DNA of 64,000 bases from positions 21,688,134-21,752,133 of the forward strand of contig CP136065.1 of the NCBI GenBank assembly GCA_032622095.1. Reading direction: 5' to 3'. A program made the translations under genes and the position numbers. Source of the DNA: Siphonodentalium dalli (taxonomy: Eukaryota; Mollusca; Scaphopoda; Gadilida; Siphonodentaliidae). The notes under the pieces were generated by a model. It had not been told where the DNA came from and ran no database searches. It saw only the letters and a program-made list of their open reading frames with translations. Below are positions 12,176 to 23,274 of this stretch, one piece after another (position 1 is the first letter of the stretch; each line of letters begins with the position of its first letter).

Positions 12176-12179
12176 CTCT

Positions 12180-13660
12180 CCGCATGATGCTAATTGGGGT
12201 GCGGTCAGACTTTGTAAAGTTTGAGCTATTGCCATCGCTTTGTCGCCCGTCGTCCGTGTGTAGGTGTGCGCGTGATTCGTCAACAATACAGGCTACAGGT
12301 CGTACCTTTGGTCGGATCATTATGAAATTTGTCATTGCTGTTGACATCAACATTTAGACCGGAATGATTCATTTTGGGTTCATTCGGAAAAAAACATGGC
12401 CGCCAGCGGCCATCTTGGATTTCAAAATTCAATCCATTAGCACGGGCTACAATCCGTACTGTTCGTCTGATCATCATTTTTGTCGTGGATGTTAATATTG
12501 ACGAGTAGATGGGAACGAGAAATTTTGGGGTCATTCGGCCCAAAAACATGGCCGCCAGCAGCCATCTTGGATTTTAGCACGGGCTACGGGTCGTACTTTT
12601 AGTCTGATCATTATAAAATTTGTCATTATGTTAATATTCACATGTAGATGGGAACGAGTCATTTGGGGGTTATTCGGCCAAAAAATATGGCCGCCAGCGG
12701 CCATCTTTGATTTCAAAATTCAATCCATTAGCACCGGCTACAGGTCGTACTGTTCGTCTGATCATCATGGATGTTAATATTGACGAGTAGATGGGAACAA
12801 GTAATTTTGGGGTCATTCAGCCCAAAAACATGGCCGCTAGCAGCCATCTTGGATTTTACTCTTTGTATGACTAAATCCTTTAGCACGGGCTACGGGTCGT
12901 ACTTTTAGTCTGATCATCATAAAATTTGTCATGGATGTTAACAATGACATGTAGATGGGAACGAGTCATTTTTAGGTCATTCGGCTTAAATACCTGGCCG
13001 CCAGCAGCCATCTTGGATTTTACTCTTTGTATGACTAAATCATTTAGCACGGGCTACAGGTCGTACCTTTTGTTTGATCATCATGAAATTTGTTACGGCT
13101 GTTGAAATTAGAATGTAGATGGGAAAGAGTCATTTTGGGGTCATTCGGACAAAAAACATGGCCGCCAGCGGCCATCTGTGATTTCAAAATTCAATGCATT
13201 AGCACGGGCTACAGGTTGTACTGTTTGTCTGCTCATCATGAAATATGTCATGGATGTTAATATTGACATGTAGATGGGAACAAGTAATTTTGGGGTCATT
13301 CGGCCCAAAAACATGGCCGCTAGCAGCCATCTTGGATTTTACTCTTTGTATGACTAAATCCTTTAGCACGGGCTACAGGTCGTACTTTTAGTCTGATCAT
13401 CATAAAATATGTCATGGATGTTAACAATGACATGTAGATGGGAACGAGTCCTTTAGAGGTCATTCAGCCAAAATACATGGCCGCCAGCAGCCTGATGATC
13501 TTGGATTTTACTCTTTGTATGACTAAATTCTTTAGCACGGGCTACAGGTCGTACCTTTAGTCTGTTCATCATGAAATTTATCATGGCTGTTGAAATTAGA
13601 AGAATGTAGATGGGAAAGAGTCATTTTGGGGTCATTCGGACAAAAAACATGGCCGCCATG
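12180..13660. repeat. GGCCGCCAGCGGCCATCTTGG tandem array (unit 1)
   Basis: A degenerate tandem array with a unit of about 140-170 bp. Landmarks 'acatggccgcca' and 'agccatcttggatttta' recur near 12397, 12551, 12691, 12831, 12996, 13160, 13314, 13481 and 13654. 'catggccgccagcggccat' is itself palindromic. Relatives occur at 17300-17660, 22530-22960, 29440-30330 and 45650-46150. Confidence 0.88.
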
Positions 13661-14048
13661 TAAAAAAAATAAAAATTTTTAGATTGATTTCCTTGCTCAA
13701 TTTAACAAAAAAAATGAATATGAATAAATAAATAAAAATAATATATAATACAATTTAAAGTAACACAATTTGAAATTGTGAATTAACATAAAAACGTCTT
13801 CTATAAAATTACATTGAATGTATTCCAGTCCCAGCTTTCATTCATACCTAACCTTTGTGAGCAATGTTCAAGGAATGGTGCAATGTCAGTATTCTGATGT
13901 CATATCATGCTTAAGTGACTGGTTGTAGGTTCAAACTCTTACATCGGTGAAAATCAGGAACAATTTTCTAGCTTGATCTGAGCTGAATGACACTCAATGT
14001 GCCAATCTATTTGTAACACGGCAATCTAAATTAAAATAATAATTTATA

Positions 14049-14184
14049 CAGTAATGCCCAAAGTATATGATCCTTTAACCACAGCTTTTCGATGAATGGC
14101 AACAAGCCATATTTTCGACTAAATCCTGAAAAATTTCCCATAATTCTGCTGTGGTTAAAGGGTCATATACCTCAGGTATTACTG
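14049..14184. mobile_element. CAGTAATG MITE, copy 4
   Basis: Duplicate of the 8948 copy, carried along by the tandem duplication. Same ends and TA flanks. Confidence 0.75.
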
Positions 14185-14198
14185 TATGTTCATGCATA

Positions 14199-14416
14199 CA
14201 GTAATGCCCTAAATAATTGACTCCTTAACCACAGCAGAATTATGGGTAACTTTTCAGGATATAGCTTGAAATATGGCTTGTTGCCATTCATCGGAAAGCT
14301 CTCACTGAGAGGTTTCCGATGAATGGCAACAATCCATATTTCAAGCTCTATCCTGAAAAGTTACCCATAATTCTGCTGTGGTTAAGGATCCTAGTCGATT
14401 ATTTAGGGCATTACAG
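14199..14416. mobile_element. CAGTAATG MITE, copy 5
   Basis: Duplicate of the 9098 copy; its right terminus has mutated to 'attacag'. Lies just upstream of SRCR domain 2 exon 1. Confidence 0.8.
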
Positions 14417-14475
14417 TATGAAGCAACGAACACACCATTCTGAATCAGTGCTGTGCACATTCTGTTTACTTTTAG

Positions 14476-14623
14476 ATCATGGGATTCTGGTGAGACTGGC
14501 TGGTCAAAATGCAAGAACTTATGGTCGAGTAGAGATTTACTACCAAGGACAGTGGGGTACAATTTGTGATGACAGCTGGGATAACAATGATGCTACAGTC
14601 ATTTGCAGGATGCTGGGATTCAG
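14476..14623 (+). CDS. SRCR domain 2, exon 1
   Basis: A 148-nt exon with the same acceptor (tttacttttag), donor (AG|gtatac) and phases as 9375-9522. It differs from that exon by two substitutions, both changing the residue (Asn to Thr in the GQNAR.YG segment, Lys to Gln in IYY.GQWG). It encodes the first half of a six-Cys group A SRCR domain and joins in frame to 15879-16051. The intact frame and splice sites argue that both copies are usable. Phase 2 at domain 1's internal junction and phase 1 at its end let domain 1 splice directly into this exon. Confidence 0.92.
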
Positions 14624-14755
14624 GTATACATATACAGTAATGATGAATTAAATGAAAAATATTAAAGATAATTAGAATGCTCTAGCTAATACAAGTACAG
14701 GTATACATTGGATTTCCTGACATCTTTCTTATACCTTGGGAGGGGATTGAGGTTG

Positions 14756-14870
14756 GGGGCTCAAGTGGCTCAGTTGGCAATGTGCATAGCCAGTGTTTCC
14801 TCTAGAGTGGTAGCGGGTCTCGTTCAGGGTCCCTTTCCCCACACCCAAATATCCCCTCTGACATGTATTC
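14756..14870 (+). repeat. Possible tRNA-derived SINE head (unit 2)
   Basis: Duplicate of 9655-9770 with few changes; A-box-like 'agtggctcagttgg' only. Confidence 0.3.
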
Positions 14871-15403
14871 CACTACCTGACTGACAGATTAATGCCTACT
14901 TCACATGTGTATCTGCCACTAAATAACACAACAGGGAATGATAAATGAAGATAATTTTATTTGCCAGCCAACTCAGGTAAAACCATGTCACGTGAAAAGA
15001 TTGCCTTTTCAACAATTATTGCCTTATTCTAAAAGATATTGAAGCCGACATTGATAAAAGCCATGTGATTAATTCTGTCTGGTTACGTTGTGATTATGTT
15101 GTCAAATAACACACTGTTCTAACTGGTTCTTATTTATAATTATGTAGAAAAGGTCAAGATGTTATCCACTGAATGGTGATCAGAAATATTTCCTGGTATA
15201 ACATGTTTTCATGAATGTAATGTTAGTGAAGCCAGACATAGGAATGCAAATTTTAAAAATTTCCTCTACAATTGTTGGCGGCAATAAGAAAAATTGTCTG
15301 CACGCTTATTTTAGCCACCGATTTAACTTGTTGTTTTGTCGTAATATTTATGGTATTAATGGTTTTGTCAGTTTACATGAAGTGCTAAATGACGACACCC
15401 TTA

Positions 15404-15534
15404 CAGTAATGCCCTAAATAATCAACTCCTTAACCACAGCAGAATTATGGGTAATTTTTCAGGATTTAGTCAGAGATATGGCTTGTTGCCATTCATCGGA
15501 AATCTCTCAGGGTCATATACTTCTGGCATTACTG
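15404..15534. mobile_element. CAGTAATG MITE, copy 6 (shortened)
   Basis: Duplicate of 10308-10438 in the intron of SRCR domain 2. Confidence 0.7.
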
Positions 15535-15878
15535 CAAAACACAATTATGATTCCTTAACTTTATCTACTTATATTAGCATAGACATTCAAAACTTGGATT
15601 TAAATTATCAATTGATTTACTATTGGTAAATACTATTATCCATATACAGTTTGTTGATTGTCTGCGAATTCCCCCCGCGGTTACAGGGGTACCACTCCCC
15701 CAAACCCTAGCAGAAATTCTGGCATATGAGGCCAACTTAACCCATCCAGTGATTGCAAAACTGGTTCTAATCCCGATAAGTGTGGATTTGTGACCCATCA
15801 CAGGGAACGTAACCTGATTCGTGTATCTGGGAAATTATTAATTTGTTAATTGCTTTCCATGGTTTTTCTCTTTGGTAG

Positions 15879-16051
15879 TTCTGGTTCAGCAAGGTCGGGT
15901 GGATTTTTTGGAGAAGGGAATGGTCGAATATGGTTGGATAATGTTGTTTGCCGCGGATATGAGATGTCTATTTCGAACTGTGGACACAGAGGATGGGGAG
16001 TTGAGGATTGTACTCACATTGAGGATGCTGGAGTCTACTGCTCTACAGCAG
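15879..16051 (+). CDS. SRCR domain 2, exon 2
   Basis: A 173-nt exon after 'ctctttggtag' and before 'G|gtaact'. It encodes [39 protein letters not shown] and AGVYC. It has eight substitutions relative to 10783-10955: Tyr to Phe, Gln to Glu, Ser to Asn, Asn to Glu (two bases) and Ser to Ala, plus two silent changes. All four Cys are kept. Together with 14476-14623 it completes the second SRCR domain. It exits in phase 1 and can splice to the phase-1 linker exon at 25091 or to the MAM exon at 31601. Confidence 0.92.
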
Positions 16052-16672
16052 GTAACTATGTCTAATTGATTACCAATTATCTGTTCATATAAGGGGATAG
16101 GAGCTTCTATAAGTTCTGTAAGGAGTCATCTCAAAACTTCTATCGGGAAATCAGCCTATTTCATGATAAATCCCTATAGCATATACAGTTATCGGGAAAT
16201 TATTATCGGGAACGTTTCAGAATATTTACATAAGCTATCAGGATTCTTTCGGCGTTTACTTTCATTTCGGAGTATCATAATCCGAAAACAACACCGCTGC
16301 TTTTTGGAAAGTTTCTGTATCGGGATTACTCCGGACTTTTATCGGGGTATCAGGGTTTTATGTTTTTACATTGGTGATCAGTGGGTGCTACATAATCGCA
16401 TTTTACCCGGACAATACATCCCCACCCATCGGGAAATCTACAAAATCAAGTCGCGGTATAATGACTATCCAAGTGCTTTAGAAATAAACTGACAGATCTA
16501 GACTGTAGGCCTGCACTGTTACGCAGTCTCGATCAAAGTTGTTGGAAGATTTTATCAAAATCTGCTGATAAGTACACATACCATTACTTTAATAATAATA
16601 TAGACTATATATTATTATTATTATTATTGAAGTAATGGTGTATGTAATTATCATTATACCTCCCCACAACGA

Positions 16673-17110
16673 AGTTAGGGGGGTATACTGGAGTCAGCTC
16701 ATCTGTCTGTCGTCCGTCCATCATCCGTCCATCGTCCGTCCGTCGTCCGTCCGTCGTCCGTTCGTCGTCCATCGTCCGTCCATGGACACAAATTTGTCCG
16801 GAGTTTTTCTCAGTCGTTTTATTTTATCAATTTCTATGAAACTTGGTACAGACATCAACCACCATGGGAACCTGTGCACCTGCGATTATGACGTCTGTCG
16901 GACTTTTTTTTAGTGGAGTTATCACCCCTTTTTATACCCCCACTTTCGAAGAAAATGGGGGGTATACTGGATTGATTGCGTCTGTCCGTCCGTCACACTT
17001 TATCCCTCCATGTGTCCGTCCGTCCATCCGTCCGTCCATCCGACCTCATAACTCGAACAACTATGAACCAATTTCAATAATTTTGTGTATGCAATTTCCT
17101 TAGGACTGCC
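16673..17110. repeat. GGGGGTATACTGG / (TCCG)n element (unit 2)
   Basis: Counterpart of 11750-12175, with extra 'gtccgtcgtccgtcc' slippage near 16710-16780. Confidence 0.75.
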
Positions 17111-17154
17111 TCTCCGCATGATGCTAATTGCGGTGCGGTCCAACTTTCTTGTTA

Positions 17155-17776
17155 GCTCAACTTTACTTTGTAAAGTTTGAGCTATTGCCATCGCTTTGTC
17201 GTCCGTCGTCCGTGTGTGCATGCGTACGTGTCTGCGTGATTCATCAACAATACAGGCTAAATGTCGTACCTTTGGTTGGATCATTATGAAATTTGTCATA
17301 GCCGTTGACATCAACATTTAGACCAGCGGCCATCTTTGATTTCAAAATTCAATCCATTAGCACGGGCTACAGGTCGTACTTTTAGCCTGATCATCATAAA
17401 ATTTGTCATGGATGTTAATATTGACATGTAGATGGGAAAGATTAATTTTGAGGTCATTCGGCCAAAAAACATGGCCGTCAGCAGCCATCTTGGATTTTAC
17501 TCTTTGTATGAGTAAATCCTTTAGCACGGGCTACAGGTCGTACTTTTAGTTTGATCATCATAAAATTTGTCGTGGGTTTTAATAATGACATGTAGATAGG
17601 AAAGAGTCATTTTGGGGTCATTCGGCCAAAAAAACATGGCCACCAGCAGCCATCTTGGATTTTACTCTATGTGTGACTAAATCCTTTACTGCTCATTTTT
17701 TTACACTCCTTTTTAATCTCTCTATTCATTGCACATCACAAAAAAATTACCTTCTTTACAAAGTTGAGCTACAGTG
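17155..17776. mobile_element. TIR-bounded carrier of the GGCCGCC array
   Basis: Left end TAGCTCAACTTT...GTAAAG is matched inverted at the right end by CTTTACAAAGTTGAGCTA (five extra bases in the left arm). Between them lie the (TCCG) words and three to four GGCCGCCAGC...CATCTTGG units. The structure, inverted ends around a tandem core, resembles pearl/HINE-type non-autonomous elements of molluscs; that assignment is inference. Confidence 0.55.
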
Positions 17777-19256
17777 TCATTGACACTTTCATATTTTAGG
17801 AAATGGGTTAACTTTTTGGTCGCCTCTCGACATTCATTGGCTTGTCCGGATTAGTCACGCATGATCCGTCCCAATATAACCCGCTGTACACGATTGAATT
17901 CTTCAGTTTTATTTCCGACTCAATCAGGAGATTGGCGAGTTGCGGGATTGGGAATGGCACCGCCATGGGAGGGACCTATGATAGTTCAGTGTTTAGGCTT
18001 TGTTTAAGGAAAAATGTATTATACTTTTAAAAATAATATTTTAGCCTTTCACACTGAACTATATGGATTAGAATGCAAGCCCAGGAGGAGGCACGAGCAA
18101 TAAAGTTAATAGCCAAATTTATAGAGGAATGTACTCTTCTAAAACAGATTGCCCATAAATGTGGACTCTTAATGAATCTGTTATGATTAGTTACGTGAAA
18201 ATAATTCACCTAGTTAGAGTTCTATATTTCTCAAACGTGTACCCCCCCCCCCCCTTGGTTTTGGAAGAAACATCCCATGTGGTGCCATCCAATTCATAGC
18301 GCTGATTATTTTGTTCTTGTATGATCACTAAAGTTTACATTCACTGCGCATTATCACTGAGATAGCCTCCAGCAAATCGCCAAATTGTGACGTGAAAAAT
18401 AAAGAATTGACAGTGTAAAACTTGTGTTATGTTTTATTTGAATTGCTTGTGTGAGTAGGCGGCGAGGCGAAACACGTGCAAGACGCGCCTTTTTCAAAAA
18501 TAATGTTTCAACGCATTTCGTTATCTGCATTTTAAGAATGTTACATTGAGTATGATTGAGAAAAAATACTCTGCATGGGAGAAATTATATCTATTGTACG
18601 TAGTTTTGAGAACAAATTTATTCTTGAATGATGAATTGAAATCCTGGAAGCACGATTTGTTTACTAGACACCGATGGCGCCAAAAAATAAGAGCAAATCA
18701 GGTGGGGCGTAAATCAGCAGAACAATATAGTTCTCAAATATTGTTTAAAGAAAGCTACCTGCGATTGAAAATCAACTATTTGAAGCCAATGTGTAGTAAT
18801 TATCGTAATCTTGTGGCATTTATTTCACATGTTTGGTAATTTATTAGATTATTATGAAATACATATTTGAATTGTTTCTCACATTCACTTTGGACCATTC
18901 AATTGCTAGTGTTGAAGGGATACTGCCTTTATGAAATTTCCTTTTTATGTGCCCTTCATAGCGCTTCTATATGTGCTGTATGTATAATTTGCAAAAATAA
19001 TTCAATGGACAATTTAATAACTTTGAATCAAAACTTGAAACGTGTAGAGTTTTAATGCTTTTAAACAAGCTTCCACCCCAATAAAAATGTGCTTACGAAG
19101 GAAGCTGTGGACGAATCCAAAAGTAATGACAACACATTGAACCGGAAAAAGAAACATATATATAAACAAAACAACATGCTCGATTCATCGATTACCAAAA
19201 CAGACATAATTATTCGTGAAATAAATTGGTAAATTATCAGAAAGTTATTGGCAATA
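17777..19256. other. No gene recognised
   Basis: AT-rich sequence with a poly-C tract at 18242-18253. ORFs of 60-97 codons have no recognisable motif. It may be the core of the 16118-19459 element. Confidence 0.5.
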
Positions 19257-19459
19257 CGCTACCGTATATTACTTTCGGACTTTTATCGGGAATTATTCGG
19301 GAACTCGGCGTATTATCGGAATATTTAGATGCGGTATTGGAATATTTTCGGGAAATCACGACCGCTCTATCGGGATCTATCGGGAAAGTTAGAAGATAGC
19401 TTTTGAGTTATCGGGATATTTATCGGGATCCCGATAGTAGTTTTGAGATGACCCCTTAC

Positions 19460-19566
19460 TTGTGCTTCGATCCCTTTATCACCTCTCATCCATGTCACCA
19501 ACTGTATTATCTTTATTTGTATTTTGTTTATTGACTGAGGGATAATAAAATATGTTTAAATCATAC
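19460..19566 (+). mobile_element. 3' tail of a non-LTR retrotransposon
   Basis: Starts 'tgtgcttcgatccctt' and ends 'aataaaatatgtttaaa', matching the 3' tail of the element at 19958-22496 ('tgtgccccgatccctt' ... 'aataaaatatgtttaaa'). It is a very short 5'-truncated relative. Confidence 0.6.
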
Positions 19567-19957
19567 TAATTAGCATTACTTTAGCTGGTTTTATCAAGAG
19601 AGAACCTCCACTAGTTTTAAGTCAAGTTTTAAAAACAAACTCAACTTATGCTTTGGCAAGGTCGGTAGGTGGGCAGTCGGGTGGGCAACCGAGCAACTGG
19701 GCATACGGCTGGGCGCGAGACCATGATAACTCAATCAAACGTTGACCAATGTAATGATATTTGGTATATGTGTCTTTTGCAACAATATCTAGCTTGAGTT
19801 CGAAAACCATGTTTGTCCAATATTTATACTATAATTATGGGATTTACTTTGTCTATTTTTATAGATTTTGATCGTTCGCTAACTCGTACAAACTTTGACC
19901 GATTTCAACGATATTCAGTGTATAAGTCTAGGATCACCTCTGGATGGAGAGCTGTCA

Positions 19958-21619
19958 TATGCGTCAGATGATTCTGAAAAAGCTAAAATTCTAAATATGA
20001 GCTTCATATCAAACTCCACTATAAACGATTCTGCGCATACCCCTCCCCTCTTTCACACTCGAAGCAAAAAGCTGATGCCAGAATTGTCTTTTGTGGAATC
20101 AGATGTTGAAACAGCTATCAAATCTTTAAAATTGAATAAAGCTCATGGCCACGACGGAATCAGTGTCAGAATGCTCCACGAAACTTCAAGTTCAATATCA
20201 AAGCCGTTAGTCCTCCTATTTAAGAAATCGATCAATAGTACGAAATTCCCAGAAATATGGAAACTAGCTAATGTTATCCCAATTTTCAAAAAAGAAGACC
20301 CCGCTGACCCCAAAAATTACCGCCCGATCTCATTGCTACCATGCCTAGCCAAAGTCTTTGAGAAGGTTGTCTTGAAACAGATAAGTGCCTTCTTCTTAGA
20401 AAATAAACTCTTGTACTTTCACCAATCCGGATTTCTCTCTGGTCACAATACCACATACCAATTAATAGACCTATACAACAATATCTGTCAATCTATCGAT
20501 AAAGGCCTCTTCACATGCGGCATATTTTGTGACATATCCAAAGCATTCGAAAGAGTATGGCACAAGGGGCTGATTTACAAACTTCAACGCTACGGTGTGG
20601 AGGGTCAGACATTACAATGGATCGAAGACTATCTATTAAACAGAAAACAAAGAGTCCTGTTAAATAATACCTTTTCCAGCTACGAGGTTATCTCCGCAGG
20701 AGTCCCCCAGGGATCTATTCTGGGCCCTTTTTTATTCCTCGTCTATATAAACGATTTAGCAGATAATATTGACTCCATCACGAGAATGTACGCAGATGAT
20801 ACTTGTATTATGAGCAGCCACTGGGATCTGGATGAACTTTCTAAAATTATGAATAACGATTTGACGAAAATAACGACCTGGTCAAAAAACTGGCTCGTGA
20901 GCTTTAACCCAACCAAAACCGTAGGTATGTCTTTCTCGTTGACCCCACCCTCTCCAGAAATACCAAACCTTAAATTTATAAACGACCCTATCAGCTTTGT
21001 GGAATCTCATAAACACCTTGGTCTTGAACTACAACAAAATCTAAACTGGAACATTCATATAGAAAGTACAGTGAAGAGGATCGCCTCTCGTCTGGCCCAG
21101 TTGAGGCGATTTAAATATCAACTCGATAGAAAAACGCTCGAAAAGATATACAAAACTTATATATTACCACTATTCGATTATTCTGATGTTGTATGGGACT
21201 GCGCACCGCGTTACCTATTAGACAAGCTCGACCGCCTCCATGCAGATGCTGGCCGTATAGTCTCTGGACTGACACGATCGGTTTCTAATTTTGTTGTCCT
21301 ACAGGAGGTAGGTTGGCTTTCTTTGGAAACGCGGCGCCAATACCACAAGCTTGAAGTGATTTACAAAATAGTGAAAAATGAATCGCCAAATTACCTATCT
21401 ACCATCCTCCCACCCAGAGCTAGCCAGGTCTCAAGTTATAATTTCAGACGCCCGGGAAAATTCTATTCTTACCGATGCCACACTGAGCACTACAAAAAGT
21501 CCTTTTTGCCCTCGGCGATAGCTGATTGGAACAAAATCCCAACTGAAATGAGCGACGTTGTCCCTTTCTCTGACTTCAAATTCAATTTACGATCGTATAC
21601 TAACCCCCAAACCCCGTAA
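19958..21619 (+). pseudogene. Non-LTR reverse transcriptase (5'-truncated ORF2)
   Basis: About 553 codons read without a stop from the insertion point. The ATG at 19895 lies in flanking DNA and is not the element's own. Visible in order: NYRPISLLPCLAKVFEKVV near 20317, GHNTTYQLIDLY, CDISKAFERVWH, AGVPQGSILGPFLFLVYIND near 20696, the catalytic box RMYADDT at 20786, then the thumb and connection region up to SAIADWNKIPTEM. This is the Jockey/CR1-type RT layout and polymerises cDNA from element RNA. A frame change after 21619 separates it from the Cys-rich end. Without endonuclease it cannot mobilise itself. The clade within the CR1/Jockey group is not resolved. Confidence 0.93.
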
Positions 21620-21623
21620 GCCC

Positions 21624-21963
21624 TCATTTCTATTCAGGTCTCAGACGATATAATATGATACATTCCCGAATTCGAAACGGGTGCAGTGATCTTCGTGCTG
21701 ATATGTATCAAAACTACATAGCCGAAAGTCCTGTTTGCAGTTGTGGGAACCCTTTGGAAGATGCATACCATTTCTTTTTTATGTGCCCTTTGTATCAAAA
21801 TGAACGGTTGGAACTTGACGATAAGTTAAACCGCGAACGCTTCATTATAACCGACATCGATCAGTTTCTTTTCGGGATATCGTACATCTCAATTCCGGAA
21901 AATATAAGGTTTTTCCAAATAGTGCAACAGTATATTGCTGCGACAAAACGCTTCGATTCATGA
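21624..21963 (+). pseudogene. C-terminal Cys-rich part of the same retrotransposon
   Basis: A second frame continues the ORF: RRYNMIHSRIRNGCSDLRAD, then PVCSCGNPLEDAYHFFFMC. This is the zinc-finger-like tail found at the end of many CR1-type ORF2 proteins. It is out of frame with the RT ORF, so a small indel lies near 21600-21630. The reading frame itself is intact to its stop. Confidence 0.8.
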
Positions 21964-22510
21964 ACGTCTGGCTGCGTTGACATATAGCCACAATCCAATG
22001 TCAACCACAAATCGCTCAATATACACCAATTACAAACATTGCTAGACACCCCTCCCTCATTCGGATTGCCACATCCATGTACCATTTGTATTCACATCGA
22101 TAATTTCTTCCAGCGTAACTGTCAAGGGCGTCATCTGGCGAATCGCCAAATTCACTACTATACAAATTTAGCTTAACATTACAGTCAAATGTTTGATACA
22201 TACATAGCCTTGCAATCTATATTTACATCTTCCTTAAATATCACAATAGATATAGATATGCACATATTTATGCTCGTTCTAATTGGTAATCCATAAACAT
22301 ACGCTTAAAGATGTTATTCGACATAATGCAAATTCAAATTGTTTTCTCACCATGTACAAACGTTTCTGTTATCGCCTTTTGTCATCTTATAACAATGTAT
22401 TGTCAATTTTGTACGGGAGAGGGACTACCTAAGTTGAAATAACTTGTGCCCCGATCCCTTTTGTATATTTATATACGAATAAAATATGTTTAAAGTATGG
22501 AGAGCTGTCA

Positions 22511-22990
22511 AATTTTAACGATTGAAAAAACATGGGCACCAGTGGCCATCTTGGATTTTACTCTTTGCATTACTAAATCCTTTAGCACCCCCTACAGAGC
22601 ATATCTCTCATCCGATCATCACCAAACTGCATGTGGATCCTTGGGGTGACCTCTAGTTGGGTGCTTACCATTTTTTTTCTTCTTCGAATTCTGTTAAAAA
22701 ACATGGCTGCCAGCGGCAATCTTGGATTTTACTAATTGTATAAATCATTTAGCACACCATACAGGTCACATTTCTCATCCAATCGTCATTAAACTTCATA
22801 TGGATCTTTGGGGTGAGCTCTAGATGGGAGCCTAATTTTTTTTATCCTAAAATCGTTTTAAAAAAAATATGGCTACCAGCAGCCATCTTGGATTACAAAT
22901 ATGAAACCTTCAACACACCTTGCAGCCCACATTTATTGGAATTTATTTTTTAAACTTTACAGGGTCTTTTAGGATCGCCTGTAGATGCGA
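22511..22990. repeat. GGCCATCTTGG tandem units in element A
   Basis: Three degenerate units of about 150 bp, each with 'catgg..gccagcggc.atcttggatt' and 'catccgatcatcaccaaactgcat'-type text. Paralogous with 45650-46150. Confidence 0.8.
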
Positions 22991-23274
22991 GCTATCGAAT
23001 CTGAACATTTTTCGATGAAAAACATGGCAGCTGGCAGCAGTCAGCAGTCTTATTTTTACCTGAGGTTTTGGCCCTTAGTTCTGAGTTATGGTTCTTTAAT
23101 ACTTTTGTCTATTTTAGTGATTCTCGGTCAGACAGATGCACGTTTATGGGCAAAAAACTCGACTAAGCCATCTTTGATGAGCAAACCTTGTTTAGCCCTT
23201 TTTTTGCTAAATACTCATTGACAACTTGTTTTCTCTTAGGAAATATTCAGATAATAAGTTCAATAAGATGTTTG

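Larger units (their letters stand above)
8368..13670. repeat. Tandem duplication unit 1 (SRCR-bearing)
   Basis: Starts at 'agattgatttccttgctc', repeated at about 13680. Exon-to-exon offset between units is 5101 bp for SRCR exon 1 and 5096 bp for exon 2. Introns, MITEs and flanking repeats are all shared. A stretch around 8500-8690 is present only here, and the tandem array at 12360-13660 is longer than in unit 2. Confidence 0.92.
13671..17700. repeat. Tandem duplication unit 2 (SRCR-bearing)
   Basis: Colinear with unit 1 from 8368: same MITEs, both SRCR exons, SINE-like head, TATCGGGA block and GGGGTATAC element. Its array at 17300-17660 is shorter than that of unit 1. The right edge is blurred by repeats. 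Confidence 0.9.
16118..19459. mobile_element. Large TIR element with TATCGGGA subterminal repeats
   Basis: The left end 'gtaaggagtcatctcaaaac' is matched inverted at 19440-19459 (gttttgagatgaccccttac; two differences). Both ends are followed inward by clusters of 'tatcggga'. Clustered subterminal motifs are typical of transposase-binding regions in cut-and-paste DNA transposons. No transposase is recognisable inside: ORFs at 17842-18030 and 18546-18839 match nothing I know. Other repeats are nested. No clear target duplication was found, so superfamily is undecided. Confidence 0.55.
19958..22496 (+). mobile_element. 5'-truncated non-LTR retrotransposon
   Basis: The 2539-bp insert is bounded by a perfect 14-bp target duplication ATGGAGAGCTGTCA at 19944-19957 and 22497-22510. 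The unoccupied site, with one change, is at 45631-45644 in the paralogous copy. It carries the reverse transcriptase and C-terminal region, and ends in AATAAAATATGTTTAAAGT. The endonuclease domain is missing, as expected for 5' truncation during target-primed reverse transcription. Confidence 0.95.

Noticed and set aside
12000-12716. Several overlapping ORFs in the (TCCG)n and GGCCGCC arrays
   Set aside because: They are repeat translations that recur at every array copy and in several frames.
19895-19957. ATG at 19895 as the start of the reverse transcriptase
   Set aside because: It lies in flanking DNA that is also present at the empty paralogous site; the element begins at 19958.
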